Assembly: GCA_021904315.1 (NCBI GenBank)
Contig: CM038913.1
Span: 7,811,958-7,875,957, forward strand
Source of the DNA: Sphagnum magellanicum
Lineage: Eukaryota > Streptophyta > Sphagnopsida > Sphagnales > Sphagnaceae
Direction: 5' to 3'
DNA: 64,000 nucleotides
Shown here: one piece after another, positions 23,669-34,992 of the stretch
Layout of the letters: every line of letters begins with the position of its first letter
Position numbering within the stretch: the stretch's first letter is position 1
Program-made: the position numbers and the translations under genes
The notes under the pieces: generated by a model
The model's database searches: none
Told to the model about the DNA's origin: nothing
What the model saw: the letters and a program-made list of their open reading frames with translations, nothing else

Positions 23669-25090
23669 TCCATGGATCTTAGGACTCACATCTTAGGACC
23701 TTTTGACCACCAAATCAAATTTCAATATACAACATTGATGGCATAAACAAATTCGCATGAATAACTAAAGAGTTAGTAGATTTACCAATAGTGAATAATT
23801 CACTACAAATGAAGGGATTTGCCCCTTGAGTGAGCTTGTAAATGGAACATGCTACCCAAATTTCCACATGCATGGCTGTATGATACTTGGTATCTTGTTT
23901 GACTATCAATGACTACACTTTTTCAATAATTTGGAACAATGTGAATTTGCTCATTAAAAAATTTTCTACCCATTTTCCATCATCATATTCAATCATGAAA
24001 AATCAAGAGAACTAAATAGTAGATTTAATTAGTTTTTTTAAATGGCCAAGCTCTAAACCTAAGAAGTTTGAAACTAATGATAATCAATAGTCATGCAAAC
24101 CAGTGATAACAACAAACCATTACATAGACATGAAATCAAAGCATTGTTTATAGACTAATTTTCAAATTCCAAAAAAGGATTCATAAAATGTATCTAAAGA
24201 AAAATTTGAAGTAGTTCAATGCAGGTCACAAAACAAACCAGAACAAAAAGTTGAATATCATCCATGAGTGAGAATGAAACCAAAACAAACTTGCATCGGA
24301 GAGAACAATGATCTAACATTGACACTACAAATGCTTGAATTGGAAAAAGAAAAAGGAGATGAAAATAAAATTCAATGAATCAAACCTACAATGTAACAAA
24401 ACCAAAAAATAAAAACTTAGAAATGAAACATCCAACAATGAAATGTATGTGAAAATTGAAACAAAAGGAAAAAGTTGTGAATAACCTATAATATAATAGA
24501 ATGCAACAAATACATAATAGAAGCTATATAGAGTGTTGCAAACAATGAAAATAAAAAACACTAACAAAGATGAAAAATATTGCAGCAAAAGACATTGAAA
24601 TCAAGAAGAACTGCAACAAAAAAAAAAGATGGCGTTGCACAAATAGAAACATAAAGAAAATATCACAAAAGTTGAAGATGCAAAAACTCTAAAAAGCCAA
24701 AATGAATTAGAACATATGGAAACAAGGACCAAAAAGACTTCACATAGAGATTGAAGAAACAAAAACACACAAATTTAAAAGAATAAAATGCAAGATGAAA
24801 GAAAAAAACAGGAATGCAGGTGAAGCGGGTGAAGGGTAGGAGATTTACCTCATGTAAGGTGTGAATGGACAATGCTGAATGTCACCTATGACGCCAAAAT
24901 CCACCTATGATGCTGTATTATGCTTTTAAACCTTTTTTTTCATAGGTGTGAATCACTTCTATAAAACGCGCCATGTTAGGTTATTGTAGGTAAATGCTAA
25001 CCTTAATGTTATGATATCTAACATGAAATCAACTAACTCTAGGTCTGAATGGCCCTTAAGTGGTGTTTGCTATTGTATGTGCTTAAGTGG
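23669..25090. other. AT-rich intergenic DNA
   Basis: No gene. A-rich on the plus strand from 24300 to 24800, which gives long Phe-rich minus-strand frames that are not credible proteins. A possible decayed MITE sits at 24860-25055 (gtgtgaatgg near the left, gtctgaatgg near the right). Confidence 0.5.
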
Positions 25091-26545
25091 TAGCTAGGTA
25101 GATCCCTTAGCTGTGAGCTTTACTGAAATAAGGGCCCATGTGAGGCAGAGCCAAGCATGAGTTTGAGTTTGATTTTGGTGAAGTCCACACAATCAAGACG
25201 GCCTTGTTCCCATTGAGGTGCCCTAGCTGCTCCCAAATGGCGGGGACCCAGAAAAAGGGGAGGATCAAGGGGGTTTAGGGTGAACACTGCCTAAACCCTA
25301 AACCCTAAACCCTTCAGGCTTCTCTTGTATAAAGAATGGGCCATTTTTTCCCCTTCACCTTTTTCTTTCCAATTTGTTTCTAGTCTGTCCAGTGTCTATA
25401 TGGTAGGTCACCATCCCTTCACTTGTCCATAAGTTTGAGGGCATGAAACCTGGGAAATTGGTATAGTACATACCGTTAAAGTTCTGTGGCTTGGGGTAAG
25501 TGGTGATCATCCATAGGAATATTTAGCCAAACTTCGACCACAAACCATACATGAAAGCAATCAAAATGGGAAAAACATTCTTTTATGTTTTGGGCTATTA
25601 GCTAGAACCAAATAAAAAATTCGGTGATTTTCATTTTTTATTTTGATTTTTGGCATTTGAAAAGTGCATTAAATCACTTCATTTTCACATTTTCTATATT
25701 CAATTTTGCTATTTTACAAAACTTTACCATATAAAAAAGGATATTTACAGTTATTCACTAGCATGGAATATATTTGATTTCATTTTGCAACTCAATAGTT
25801 TAATTAGCATCAACCAGTAGCAACCAGGATTAAAGATAAAGGCAAGGAAGATGGTCTACAAATTAGAGTCAAAATGAAGCTTGGGGTTCCCACAATGGTT
25901 GTCAAGTAACTAAGGAAACAAGGGGCTAGTTGTGTAATGGCTCTGCCCTTTAAATGACATCCATAAGGATGATAAATATTCAACATGCCAAATTTGAAAT
26001 ACCTGGTGATTAAGCCCAAGTGGATCCTTTAGTTATCCCCAAATGTTTCTATACTCTACTAGTCTGCTAGAATGCAGGGATACCAAACTTTGGCCTGTTT
26101 GTGGGTGCATCACAATGAATCTACCCTGAAGGCCAGAGCCAATAAAGAGGCCATTGCTTTACAATGTTAAAAATGGCCGGCTGGTCAAGTTCTCAACTAG
26201 ACCAAGGAACAAGAACTTTGGACCTGCAGAAACCTTGAGATCCCCCACTTTTCTTCTTTAGCCACTAGAAATCTGGCAACTCAAAATTTGGATGGAGTAG
26301 CCAAATCTTTGATGTAAAGATCCATCAGAAATTTCCTAGTGTACTTGGACAACCAGCAGCAGATCAGGCTTTACGATTTTGGAGCCTGCTTTACATTTGT
26401 GGTATTGTTCCTTCTAACATCCACCTTAAATTGAAACTTCTTGTGGAACTTTATGTGAGGTAAAAGGTCTGCGCGTGCTTAGTTACCATCTTGCATGGGC
26501 CCTTATTTCAGTAATGCCCTCAACCTTGGGCTTTGCCTTACAGTG
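25091..26545. other. Region between a long-spaced inverted repeat
   Basis: ctttactgaaataagggcccatg at 25118-25140 recurs inverted at 26496-26518 with a near-perfect core of about 20 bp and weaker similarity outside. The pair could be the ends of one 1.4-kb element or two copies of a small family. The inside holds no recognisable gene. Confidence 0.4.
25271..25312. repeat. Interstitial plant telomere-type repeats, inverted
   Basis: Three CCCTAAA-type units (ctaaaccctaaaccctaaac at 25291) face a gggtttaggg at 25271-25280, so the sequence can form a hairpin. Plant telomere repeats are TTTAGGG. Confidence 0.8.
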
Positions 26546-26639
26546 AACATGTTATTTTAAGTTTTTTTTTTAATCATTATAACAAAATGTGTCTATGTGT
26601 GTAAAATGATTTCATTGGATTTTGAGTGAATTCATTGGT

Positions 26640-26813
26640 TGCAGTGAATAGGACCTCACTGAGAATATAGTCAAATTATTGGTCTAGTGAATAAGGATTG
26701 GTGAATTGCATTCACATTATGGTCAATTCTCTGGTCTAGTGAATAGGGATTGGTGAATTGCATATATATTGTGGTCAATTCACTGGTCTAGTGAATAGGG
26801 AATGGTGAAATGG
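26640..26813 (+). repeat. 52-bp tandem repeat, about three copies
   Basis: ggtctagtgaataaggattg starts at 26681, 26733 and 26785, exactly 52 bp apart, with tggtgaattgcat and ggtcaattc inside each unit. Confidence 0.9.
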
Positions 26814-27044
26814 CACCCACATTTTGTAGTAGTGAGCTTTGCCAAAAAAAAAAAAAACACAAAATTGACCACAAAAAAAACTTAAAATTATTATTCCCAT
26901 ATAGAATTTTGACAGCCCTGCCCTGCAGTATTTTCATTTTCCTTCCCATTTTTGCCTCTTTGTTGAAGAGTTTTACTGCAATAAAGTTTCACAGGTTTTA
27001 CTGCAAGATGAGGAATGCCAAAGATGTGTAAAGCACTGGCAGAA

Positions 27045-27205
27045 AATTTCTAGTGTGTCTGGAGGGCGCACCTTATCCAGTGGAATTTCTCCTTGGCAAA
27101 GGGCAGGGTGTTTTGAAAAGCAAAAATGCCTGCTTCCTAACAAAGGGCAGGCATTTCACATTTTTTTGGCATGATACCCAGTGGGTATCATTGGAAATTT
27201 TTTAT
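27045..27205. mobile_element. Dispersed repeat with 'ctagtgtgtctggagggc'
   Basis: Carries tctagtgtgtctggagggcgcaccttatcc, then two copies of aaagggcag and an ending catgatacccagtgggtatca. The same blocks occur near 14240-14310, 27410-27500, 33455-33640 and 44975-45060, so this is a multi-copy non-coding family. No terminal structure was resolved. Confidence 0.5.
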
Positions 27206-28035
27206 GTTCCATGAAATTCCCAAATAAGGAACTCAGAGTTAAATCACACAATAACAGCTGCTAGTGAACATTCCTCAAAATGTGTAGGGTAAAGCCCTAT
27301 GCCATGAGCTTTACGAAGGCAAGGGCTCGCACAAGGTGGCGCCAAGCACATGCCCAACAATTCTGTTAAAGTCCATGGCCACGGGCTTTACCAAGAGTAA
27401 TGACTGTTCTTGGATTTTCACTTTTCAATTTTTTCATGTGATACCCGCCAGATATGGGAAAGAATTTGACATGGGGCATTTCAGAAAATGAAATTTCTGC
27501 CCTTGTAAGGCGTTTCAATTTCCGAATTGCCTGTGAGTTTTTAGGCTCTGCAACCTGCTCTCTAAACAACACACTAGACAAATCTGAGGAGGTCTTCACA
27601 TGGGACAAAATGGAAACTAGAGGGTTCCATAGGCAATAAAAGTATTCGAAGCTGGGCCATATGGAAACAAGGACCCTCATCAGATCCATCGCCAGTGGTC
27701 TGGTGTGAAGCAAGACAAAGAAAGATTTTCTCCTCCACCAAAAATTTCCGCCCCCTCCTCCTCTCATTAGCAATCAAGCATGAGCCACGACAGCAATCAG
27801 GACCATCACCCAGTGCAGAGTCTGTGGAGTCCAGACAGTCATAGAATTTGGGTGAGGGACGACGACGACGATGATGATGATCATCATGACAGTAAATGAT
27901 CGCCACACAAGTTTTGATTTGAGAGCTAGCATTGTTGCTTCATTGCATGGCCTTGTAGCTTGCAACGCCATTCCCCCATCGACTAGCTAGTTTTTGTAGC
28001 TACCGAGTCAGTCAACAGGGAAGAAAAAGCAGGAA

Positions 28036-28077
28036 AGAAGAAGAAGAAGAAGAAGAAGAAGCAGCAGCAGCAGCGGC
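28036..28077. repeat. (GAA)n-(GCA)n trinucleotide repeat
   Basis: Eight or more aga/aag units run into five gca units. A matching gctgctgctgctgct tract lies 55 bp further on, so the two can pair. Confidence 0.9.
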
Positions 28078-28982
28078 GCCTGTGCAACAGACACACAAGA
28101 AGATACTGGCCCACCTTGGGGTTGCTGCTGCTGCTGCTCTTTCTGCTGAGGCTCTGCTCCATCACAGCTCTTTCATCAATGGAGTATGCCTGTGCAAAAT
28201 ATCCTGCTACCTGGGCAGCTTGGACACTTCTTATATTATTTTCAGAAATGTTGAAATTTAAATTTTTTTATTTTAAACAAAAAAATTGTTAAGGAAAATA
28301 TTTGGATCCTCCTGCAATATTCTATTTGCTGAAATGAAAAGTTCAAATTAATTATTTAATTACTAAATTATTCAACAGACATATATCGAACCTGACAAGG
28401 TACTATGGTACTTACTACTTACCTACAGGTTACTGCATCACCTAAGCTAACGCTTTTTCCAGAATCGCCTCTCTCTAGCTGTTTTTTGGGGTGCAAAATT
28501 TCGCCAAAATACAGGGAAAAAGAAGAAGAAGAAGGGAATATTCTGTTGCAATACTCCCATTTTTCTGGCAAAAAATCGACAAATTTCGATAATAATTCTT
28601 TTTGGAAGTTATTTTGCTACATTTGGACGCTGATTTTGATTTAGTAGCATTTAAAAAAATTAAATTGGACAGGTTCTAAAAACTTGATATCATTTAATGC
28701 AAAATCCCTTTTGGGATGCTAGCCAATGATGCAACATTGGAAAATTGGAAAAGAAAAAAAAAAATCACTTGGTTCCAGGAGCAGCTAGACCAAAATATGA
28801 AATGGATTCTTAAAACCTTTTTTACTTTCATATCTGGTCTATAGCCAGATTTGGCTAAAATCTTTTTGCACATGATCACCAGTTTGGCTACATCCGAAGA
28901 TGGCAAAAAGAAAAAATACCCCTGGCCTTCCTTCCTCTAGTTCATGAACGCTCGATCTCATCAGATGACGACAACATTTGCA

Positions 28983-29009
28983 TCCGTCCGTCCGTCCGTC
29001 CGCCCGTCC
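28983..29009. repeat. (CCGT)n microsatellite
   Basis: Six tccg tetranucleotide units, one with a c substitution. Confidence 0.9.
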
Positions 29010-29085
29010 ATTCCTAGCCGCTGGCGACAAAAATGCAGGCTTAAAGAACAGCTGGTGCCATGCAGTTTTATAGACCTTGGCAAAG

Positions 29086-29141
29086 CAGCCACTAAAGTGG
29101 CTTTGTTTTGCCACCAAAGTGGCTTTGTTTTGCCACCAAAC
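29086..29141 (+). repeat. 24-bp tandem repeat 'accaaagtggctttgttttgcc'
   Basis: Two and a half copies of a unit that itself contains the inverted words ccac...gtgg. Confidence 0.8.
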
Positions 29142-29540
29142 TGAGGCAAAAATAAAAATAAAAATTGTGGCTTGGATGTTTGGGGATATGTATTAGGTGA
29201 TTTGCCAGTTGGAGGACCCGGGCAAGCCAGGTCCGAACAATGGTCATTTGTCGGCACTCGGAAGAGATTCTACCACATCATTCCGAACTTTATAGACTCT
29301 AAACATCAATATGTTCTATGGTGCTAGTGGCCAGTATTTTTTTCAGGAATTTGTTTTGGTAGCCAAAGTGGAGAGATCATCCATAAAGGAAGATCTATAA
29401 AAATTGTTGATAATCCTCAGGAGGATTTAGCCAAATCTGGCTATAAACCACCAGATATGAAGTGAAAAAAATTTAAATCTTCTTTTAAAAAAAAAAAAAA
29501 AGCTACACACTGAAAACAAAATATAGAAAAATGATGATTT

Positions 29541-29576
29541 TTTCTTTCTTTCTCTCTCTCTCTCTCTCTCTCTCTT
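29541..29576. repeat. (CT)n microsatellite
   Basis: A tttcttt start runs into about 14 CT units. Confidence 0.95.
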
Positions 29577-32500
29577 TTGGTGATTGAAAACCTCCAAATT
29601 CACTTCATTTTCAAATATTTAATTTCTCGTTTTATCAGTGTTTTCTGGTTCTTGATTTCAAAAGGAACCTTCAACCTTGATTTTTATTTATTTATTTATT
29701 TATTTTGATGGAGCCTCTGATCCAATCTTGAGACTGGTTCTTTGGATTTCTAAAACTACCAAATTTCAATCATTTTCACAAAAAAAAATAGAACTGATTT
29801 GGTTTAAGACTAGGTCTAATTTCATCTCTGTTACACGCAGCTAACTAATTTTTTCATTTGTGTAATAATATTAGTTTATTCAACCATGCACATAATTCAA
29901 ACTAGAAATTAAGTAAAATTAATTAATGTACACCTAAATCAAATGCAATAAGTGGCCTAAAATGGAGATCCAAGTTTATACTTTTTGACAATGAAGTTAT
30001 GTGTATCTATCTAGAAAACCCTAACCCTGATAAAATGGGGCAGCACTCGGGTTCAGGTTCTAATTCCATTGTATGAAAAAGTCAATTTTCAAGTTAGGTT
30101 TCACTCGTGATTTTTAAATAAAACTCATAAAGGCTAAGAAAGTACCTAAAGAAGACATGAAAACCAGTTATGTTTTGTAGAACGCAGCTTGATGCAAGAT
30201 TCATAAGATCGTAAGCAGCTCAAACTTGAGGGAAATTTATAAGATAACAATAGTTGGCAGAAAATTTTGGTACAAGCTCAAGGGTTTGGGGGGAATAAGT
30301 GCAGTTTGGATACCCACCACCTGGGCTTGCGGATAGTGGCAACTTCAAAATCCTTTCTTTTTAGGCCATGAAACTAACAAACAAACTACAAAGCACCTCT
30401 TGTATTAGTGTGTTATGACTCTGCCTGTTAATCATGTGATTTTGCTAAGTAATTGGAATGCAACTTGAAATTAATAAAGAAAATAGATTAAAGAGAGTAC
30501 ATTAATTATAGGGGAAGTTGTTGTACTCAGATCCATTTTGGTGCTCTTCATGCCTTCACCTCCCTCCAGGCACCTCACTAAACACTTATACTATCTGCAC
30601 ATGGCATGCTGATGAGATTCGATGTTTAAACTCTTCTTGTAACTTAGGACTAACCTTGACCTCTAGACAGGTGGGACTAAATCCATTACTGACTTCTCAA
30701 GTGGTCCAAGGCCTTGTCACATGAATTATCATCTCTTGTCTTCTGGCTTAATTATAAACTTGTCTAGCTCAGAACTTAACACATCGAAAATATCTCCTCA
30801 ACCTCTATCCCCAAACCCTCATTCATTCATCCAATTGCTTGTAAAAAATTTCGACATTGTTTTGTGAGGAAATCCCTATAAGATTGTCTTGAGTAGAAGG
30901 AAAACCTGTAAGATACCCATTTTGCAATTTAGGGTTCCCATGTTTGTGTGGGAAAACAAATTCCCAGTTCTTTATGTCTTCAGCTGTCATTCACAAGTCA
31001 GTTGGTGATTCAATCTACAAATCTATCCTGCCGGAATGAGAAGTCTTCACTTCACGGGTGAAGCTAAGAAACAAATATCACTGGAGGAAACGGTCTTAAG
31101 TTACCCCCCCTGAAAACCTGTGAGTGTTTAGAAATTAGCATGAGCAGAGCCTTGTGAAGCCCCTCTTGAGTGTCTCTCAACCATTGCCATGTGGGTATCA
31201 GAATTGGCACCCAATTTCCTCTTGGTTATTAGGGTGGTTCTTTCATCTGAGTTGTAAGTTCACCAGAGATGATTAACAAAATCTCAAATACCCACACAAC
31301 ACTGGGCCTCAACTGGACATGGAAGATGGAATCAATGAGGGGTGAGGATTATCACTAAAAACAATTCCAGTACACTGATGAGTATTTTGAGGAGCAACAC
31401 CTTACAGAGAATGACAGTGCATGATACTCTGTAGCGTGTGTTTGTTCAACTTGCTCAGCAGGTCTGCAATAATATATGTATGAAGCAATCCAAATCATAA
31501 TGCAACTATTTAAACTTGCCAAGTTATGACCCAAAGTTATATTTTGTGGATTGTTGAAGTAAACACCCATGCTTTCATCAGGTTGCTTGTAGCAACATTG
31601 AATTTCATTGACTGCATGATCCTGCTCCAAAAACTCATTTTCCTCATCAGTAAGAGCAGCTGATGCCATAACAGGCAGCAGTGCACTGTTATCATGGCTG
31701 CTACCTATAGTTTTAATACTAAATAAATCTCACCATATCTCTGTCAACTCCTGCATGAATCATAGCAGTTGCAAACCAAACCAATTTATTTAATTAATTG
31801 CTGCTTTGCATTGTTTTTCCACGGGTGTTATTCCCCCCCCCACACTTACCCCAGAAGATAAAGAACTACACTGATCATTTCAACCAAGTCTAACCTCAAG
31901 CAGCCTTCATTGCTTTAAAGAGGAGAAAACTATTGATGAGGAAAAATAATATATGAAAGGAGAAAAAGTGGGAGAATGAAAAAAAGAAGAAAATTGGTCA
32001 AGTTTTTGGTTACTTAGTGGAAAAAAATTATTCCTTTTTTAAGAAAGCTTTTCTGAGCTTTGCTTATTTCATTGTGGATACTCATGCCACGCCCTGGAAG
32101 GCCATGTGCCACGAAGACCTAGAGGGCGGTAGGTAAGGCCCTGAGAAGGGGCCATTACTAGAATAAGGTGCCCACCCAAGGCAGCAGGCGAGGGAAGTAA
32201 GGAATTCGGGTGACACGCCCTTCCAATTATAATGCATAAATGACCTGCCACAAGTGAGAAGACAAAAACAGCGAGTCCTTACAAAATGTGTAAGAGGCTC
32301 CCCCAGGAACAGAAGATGACCTCCCATGTCAGGAAGGAAGGAATCTTAGGGATTGAAAGTGCCCTCCCAACACACTGGAAAATCTCTGACAAACAGAGGT
32401 CATTAGGGTAAGAAAACAAAATCCTCAAGGGAAATAAAAATTGTTCTGGACCCAAAAGGTATTGTGGGTAGGCAATTTGCATTTTCTGGAAACATGGAGA

Positions 32501-33649
32501 AGATGAGATTAGCCATGCTCTTGGCCCCAAAGACTTTTGGCACCATGCCAAAGACCCCATCCAAAGTAGAAGGCTGGCTTCTATGATTTCCAAAATGGGT
32601 AAATTGTTGGCTCTCCTTGTGAAGGAGAAAAGGAGGAGTACAAACAAGGTAGTTTTCATTTGGTCCCACATTTTGAGGAATGTTCACCAGGTGTTATACA
32701 GTTGAACTTATTGTGGACCAACTTATTCGTGTGGACTAACTTACTGTGGACTCTAGTAACGAACCCTACCTTCTTGTTAGATTCAGTGGAAATTAATAAG
32801 AAAATAGGATGAAGAGAATTTATAGAAATTTCATAAGAGTTTTGACAAATTGTTATAAAAAATTGTAATTTATTTAGATAAATATCCTAAAAGTTTCAAA
32901 TTAGAGCAATGGAAATGTGAAAATCGGTTCATGTTGTTTAATTACATTTTACCAAATAAAATCTTGAGTTATCCGCCAAATTCACAATACAAGTTGCTTC
33001 ATCACTCTTCAACTATGGCTCATATTTCATAGGAGGAGAAAGGAAGCTCTATAATTAAAAGTGATGGAAACAAAATTAAATTTAAGCTTAGTGTGAATTT
33101 ATGGTTACAAGACCAATCTCGAATAATCTCAAGATATCTTACGAAACAACAACAATAATAATAAATTATGAAAAAAAAGATAGATAGAAAAGAAAGAGTT
33201 GAAATATTTAAGAACCTCTTGTGTGGAACCTTAAAATTCTAACTTTAAGCACTAAAATGGCTTTTTAACCTAAAATTAATTGATTTCAACACTGGCTCAC
33301 TGAATCTCACCATCCCAAATGATAATGTGAAATTGTGAGTTCATTTTCATGAAACATTTTATATGTCAACTGTTGTTGTTGGTTTAAACAATGCACCATA
33401 ATGGGCAAAGCCGTTACCCAATGAGCCACTTGTTTTATAATCTTGTAAAGCACCAGCAAAAAGATTGTAGTGTATATGGAAAGCACATTATCCAGTGGAA
33501 TTCTTCCTCCGCAAAAGGGGTGGGTGGGCAGGCATTTCATTAAAGCAACAGTGAAAAATTCTAGTGTATCTGGAGGGCACATTATCCTCCACAAAATGGG
33601 GTGAACATTTCATTTTGCCCAGTATCACAGGAAAAAAATGAAAAATAAA

Positions 33650-33653
<4 letters not shown>

Positions 33654-33705
<52 letters not shown>
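33654..33705. repeat. (TA)n microsatellite, about 25 units
   Basis: An uninterrupted TA tract. It is cruciform-prone and its length is likely to vary between individuals or assemblies. Confidence 0.95.
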
Positions 33706-33709
<4 letters not shown>

Positions 33710-33889
33710 ATTTATTTTTATTTATTTTTATTTTAAAAAATATTTAATTTTTTTTTTCCACCCATGCAATACATTGGGTATTGGCCATTTCTAGGGCAAA
33801 AAAAAAAAAGAAAAGAAAAGAAGAAGAAAAAGATGATTAGCATTAAGATTCTCTTTCCTGCAGCAATGCTTTCCTTCCCGTTTACTGCA

Positions 33890-34947
33890 GCTGTTGTTGC
33901 TGCAGCAAGGTTAGTTAGAAACCATGGAAGGCGCTAGCAGGTTTGATGAAAGAAGAAGAAGAAGCTGAGCATGGAACAACTAGTTTGCACAGAGTCGCTG
34001 GCCATACAATTTCTTCAACAACATGCATCGAGGATTGTTTGTTTGACATTCATTGGTTGTTGTTGTTGTTGTTGTTGGGCTTTGAAGAAATCTTGAATGG
34101 TGGAGAGATTAGACCTGTATGGTTTCAAGAGCTTCTTGAGCATCTGAGAGTTAAGGTTTTATAGTATTCTGCAGGTTTTGCTGGAGCCCCAGGAGACTTC
34201 CATGGATTGATTCTGCATGTACTAGCTGAGACTTGTGTGGTTCTGGATCCTCTCTTGTTGCGCGTCAAGGCTCATGTGCAGGTGCTGATGCTGTAGCAGT
34301 TGTGAAGCAGCAGCAGCAGTTTGGCGAGCTTCGAGTTGGTAATTTAGAACAAGAAGCTCTGGGGAGAGCAGCAGCTGAATGTGACAACAAAGGTCGTCGA
34401 GATCAATTCCTTCTTCAAAATCTCTGGCAGAGGGAGGGAGCGAGCTCGCGAGCTCGCTCTAGCTGTAAAGCGAAGTATAGAGGATGAGGGAATTGCAGTT
34501 ACACACAAGAGCTGCACAGAGGAGTAGGAGTTTGGAGGAAATCCACATGTCCGAGACGACCAAAGCGGCTGCATGGGCAGTGTTTCAGCATCACGGAGGA
34601 GGCGGCAGCGCTGCAGGAGCAGGTACAAGCAGCAGCTATAGCCGTGGCGGTGGTGGTGGTTCTAGAATCGCTGCAGTTGGAAGAGCCACACGCTTCAAGG
34701 TCGTTCTTGAAACTATTTCATCATCATCATCATCATCATCATCACTTTCATCTCCCCATCTCTCAGCCTGGACTCCTCCTCCTGCATGCATCTGTTGTCA
34801 TCACAAGTTGCAGCAATCTTGAGGAGCGGTGCCGACGGCAGCCCTGTGTCACTGCACTTGCAGCTGGCAGAAAATGGTATCTGACGATCTGTGAATGTGT
34901 TGTTGTTGCTGGCTGTATGTACTTTGCGTCTGCAGATCGAAGCGCAG
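33890..34947 (+). promoter_or_regulatory. Probable long 5' leader of the disordered-protein gene
   Basis: The sequence changes here from AT-rich to GC-rich with CAG/GTT trinucleotide runs like those of the coding region that follows. It holds several short frames in different phases (33943-34164, 34484-34822, 34644-34979), which would be upstream ORFs if this is one transcript. A ctgcag acceptor-like site at 34930-34935 suggests a leader intron may end just before the CDS. The transcript structure is inferred. Confidence 0.4.
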
Positions 34948-34992
34948 ATGAGAAATGGCGGAGCTCATTCAGAAAGTAGCCGTGCGGCCGCA

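Larger units (their letters stand above)
27206..33890. other. Intergenic DNA with simple repeats and repeat-family fragments
   Basis: No convincing gene. Fragments of the ctggagggc and aataagggc families lie at 27280-27510 and 33455-33640. Simple repeats are listed separately. A 104-codon minus-strand frame at 31355-31669 starts plausibly (MASAALTDEENEFLEQDH) but has no known domain or splice support. Overlapping minus-strand frames at 32279-32687 are also unrecognised. Confidence 0.45.

Noticed and set aside
24325-24872. Phe/Tyr-rich minus-strand frames that look like membrane proteins
   Set aside because: They reflect an A-rich plus strand; no real transmembrane pattern, no domain.
27366-27906. 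110-135-codon minus-strand frames with Gly/Arg-rich segments
   Set aside because: Composition follows simple GAC/GAT repeats and the repeat family at 27410-27500; two frames overlap.
31355-31669. 104-codon minus-strand frame with a plausible acidic start
   Set aside because: No domain, no homologue recognised, no clear splice partner. The tail is Cys/Tyr-rich and looks like read-through of non-coding DNA.
32279-32687. Overlapping minus-strand frames of 94 and 130 codons
   Set aside because: Different phases over the same DNA, no recognised motif, and the plus strand is equally open in parts.
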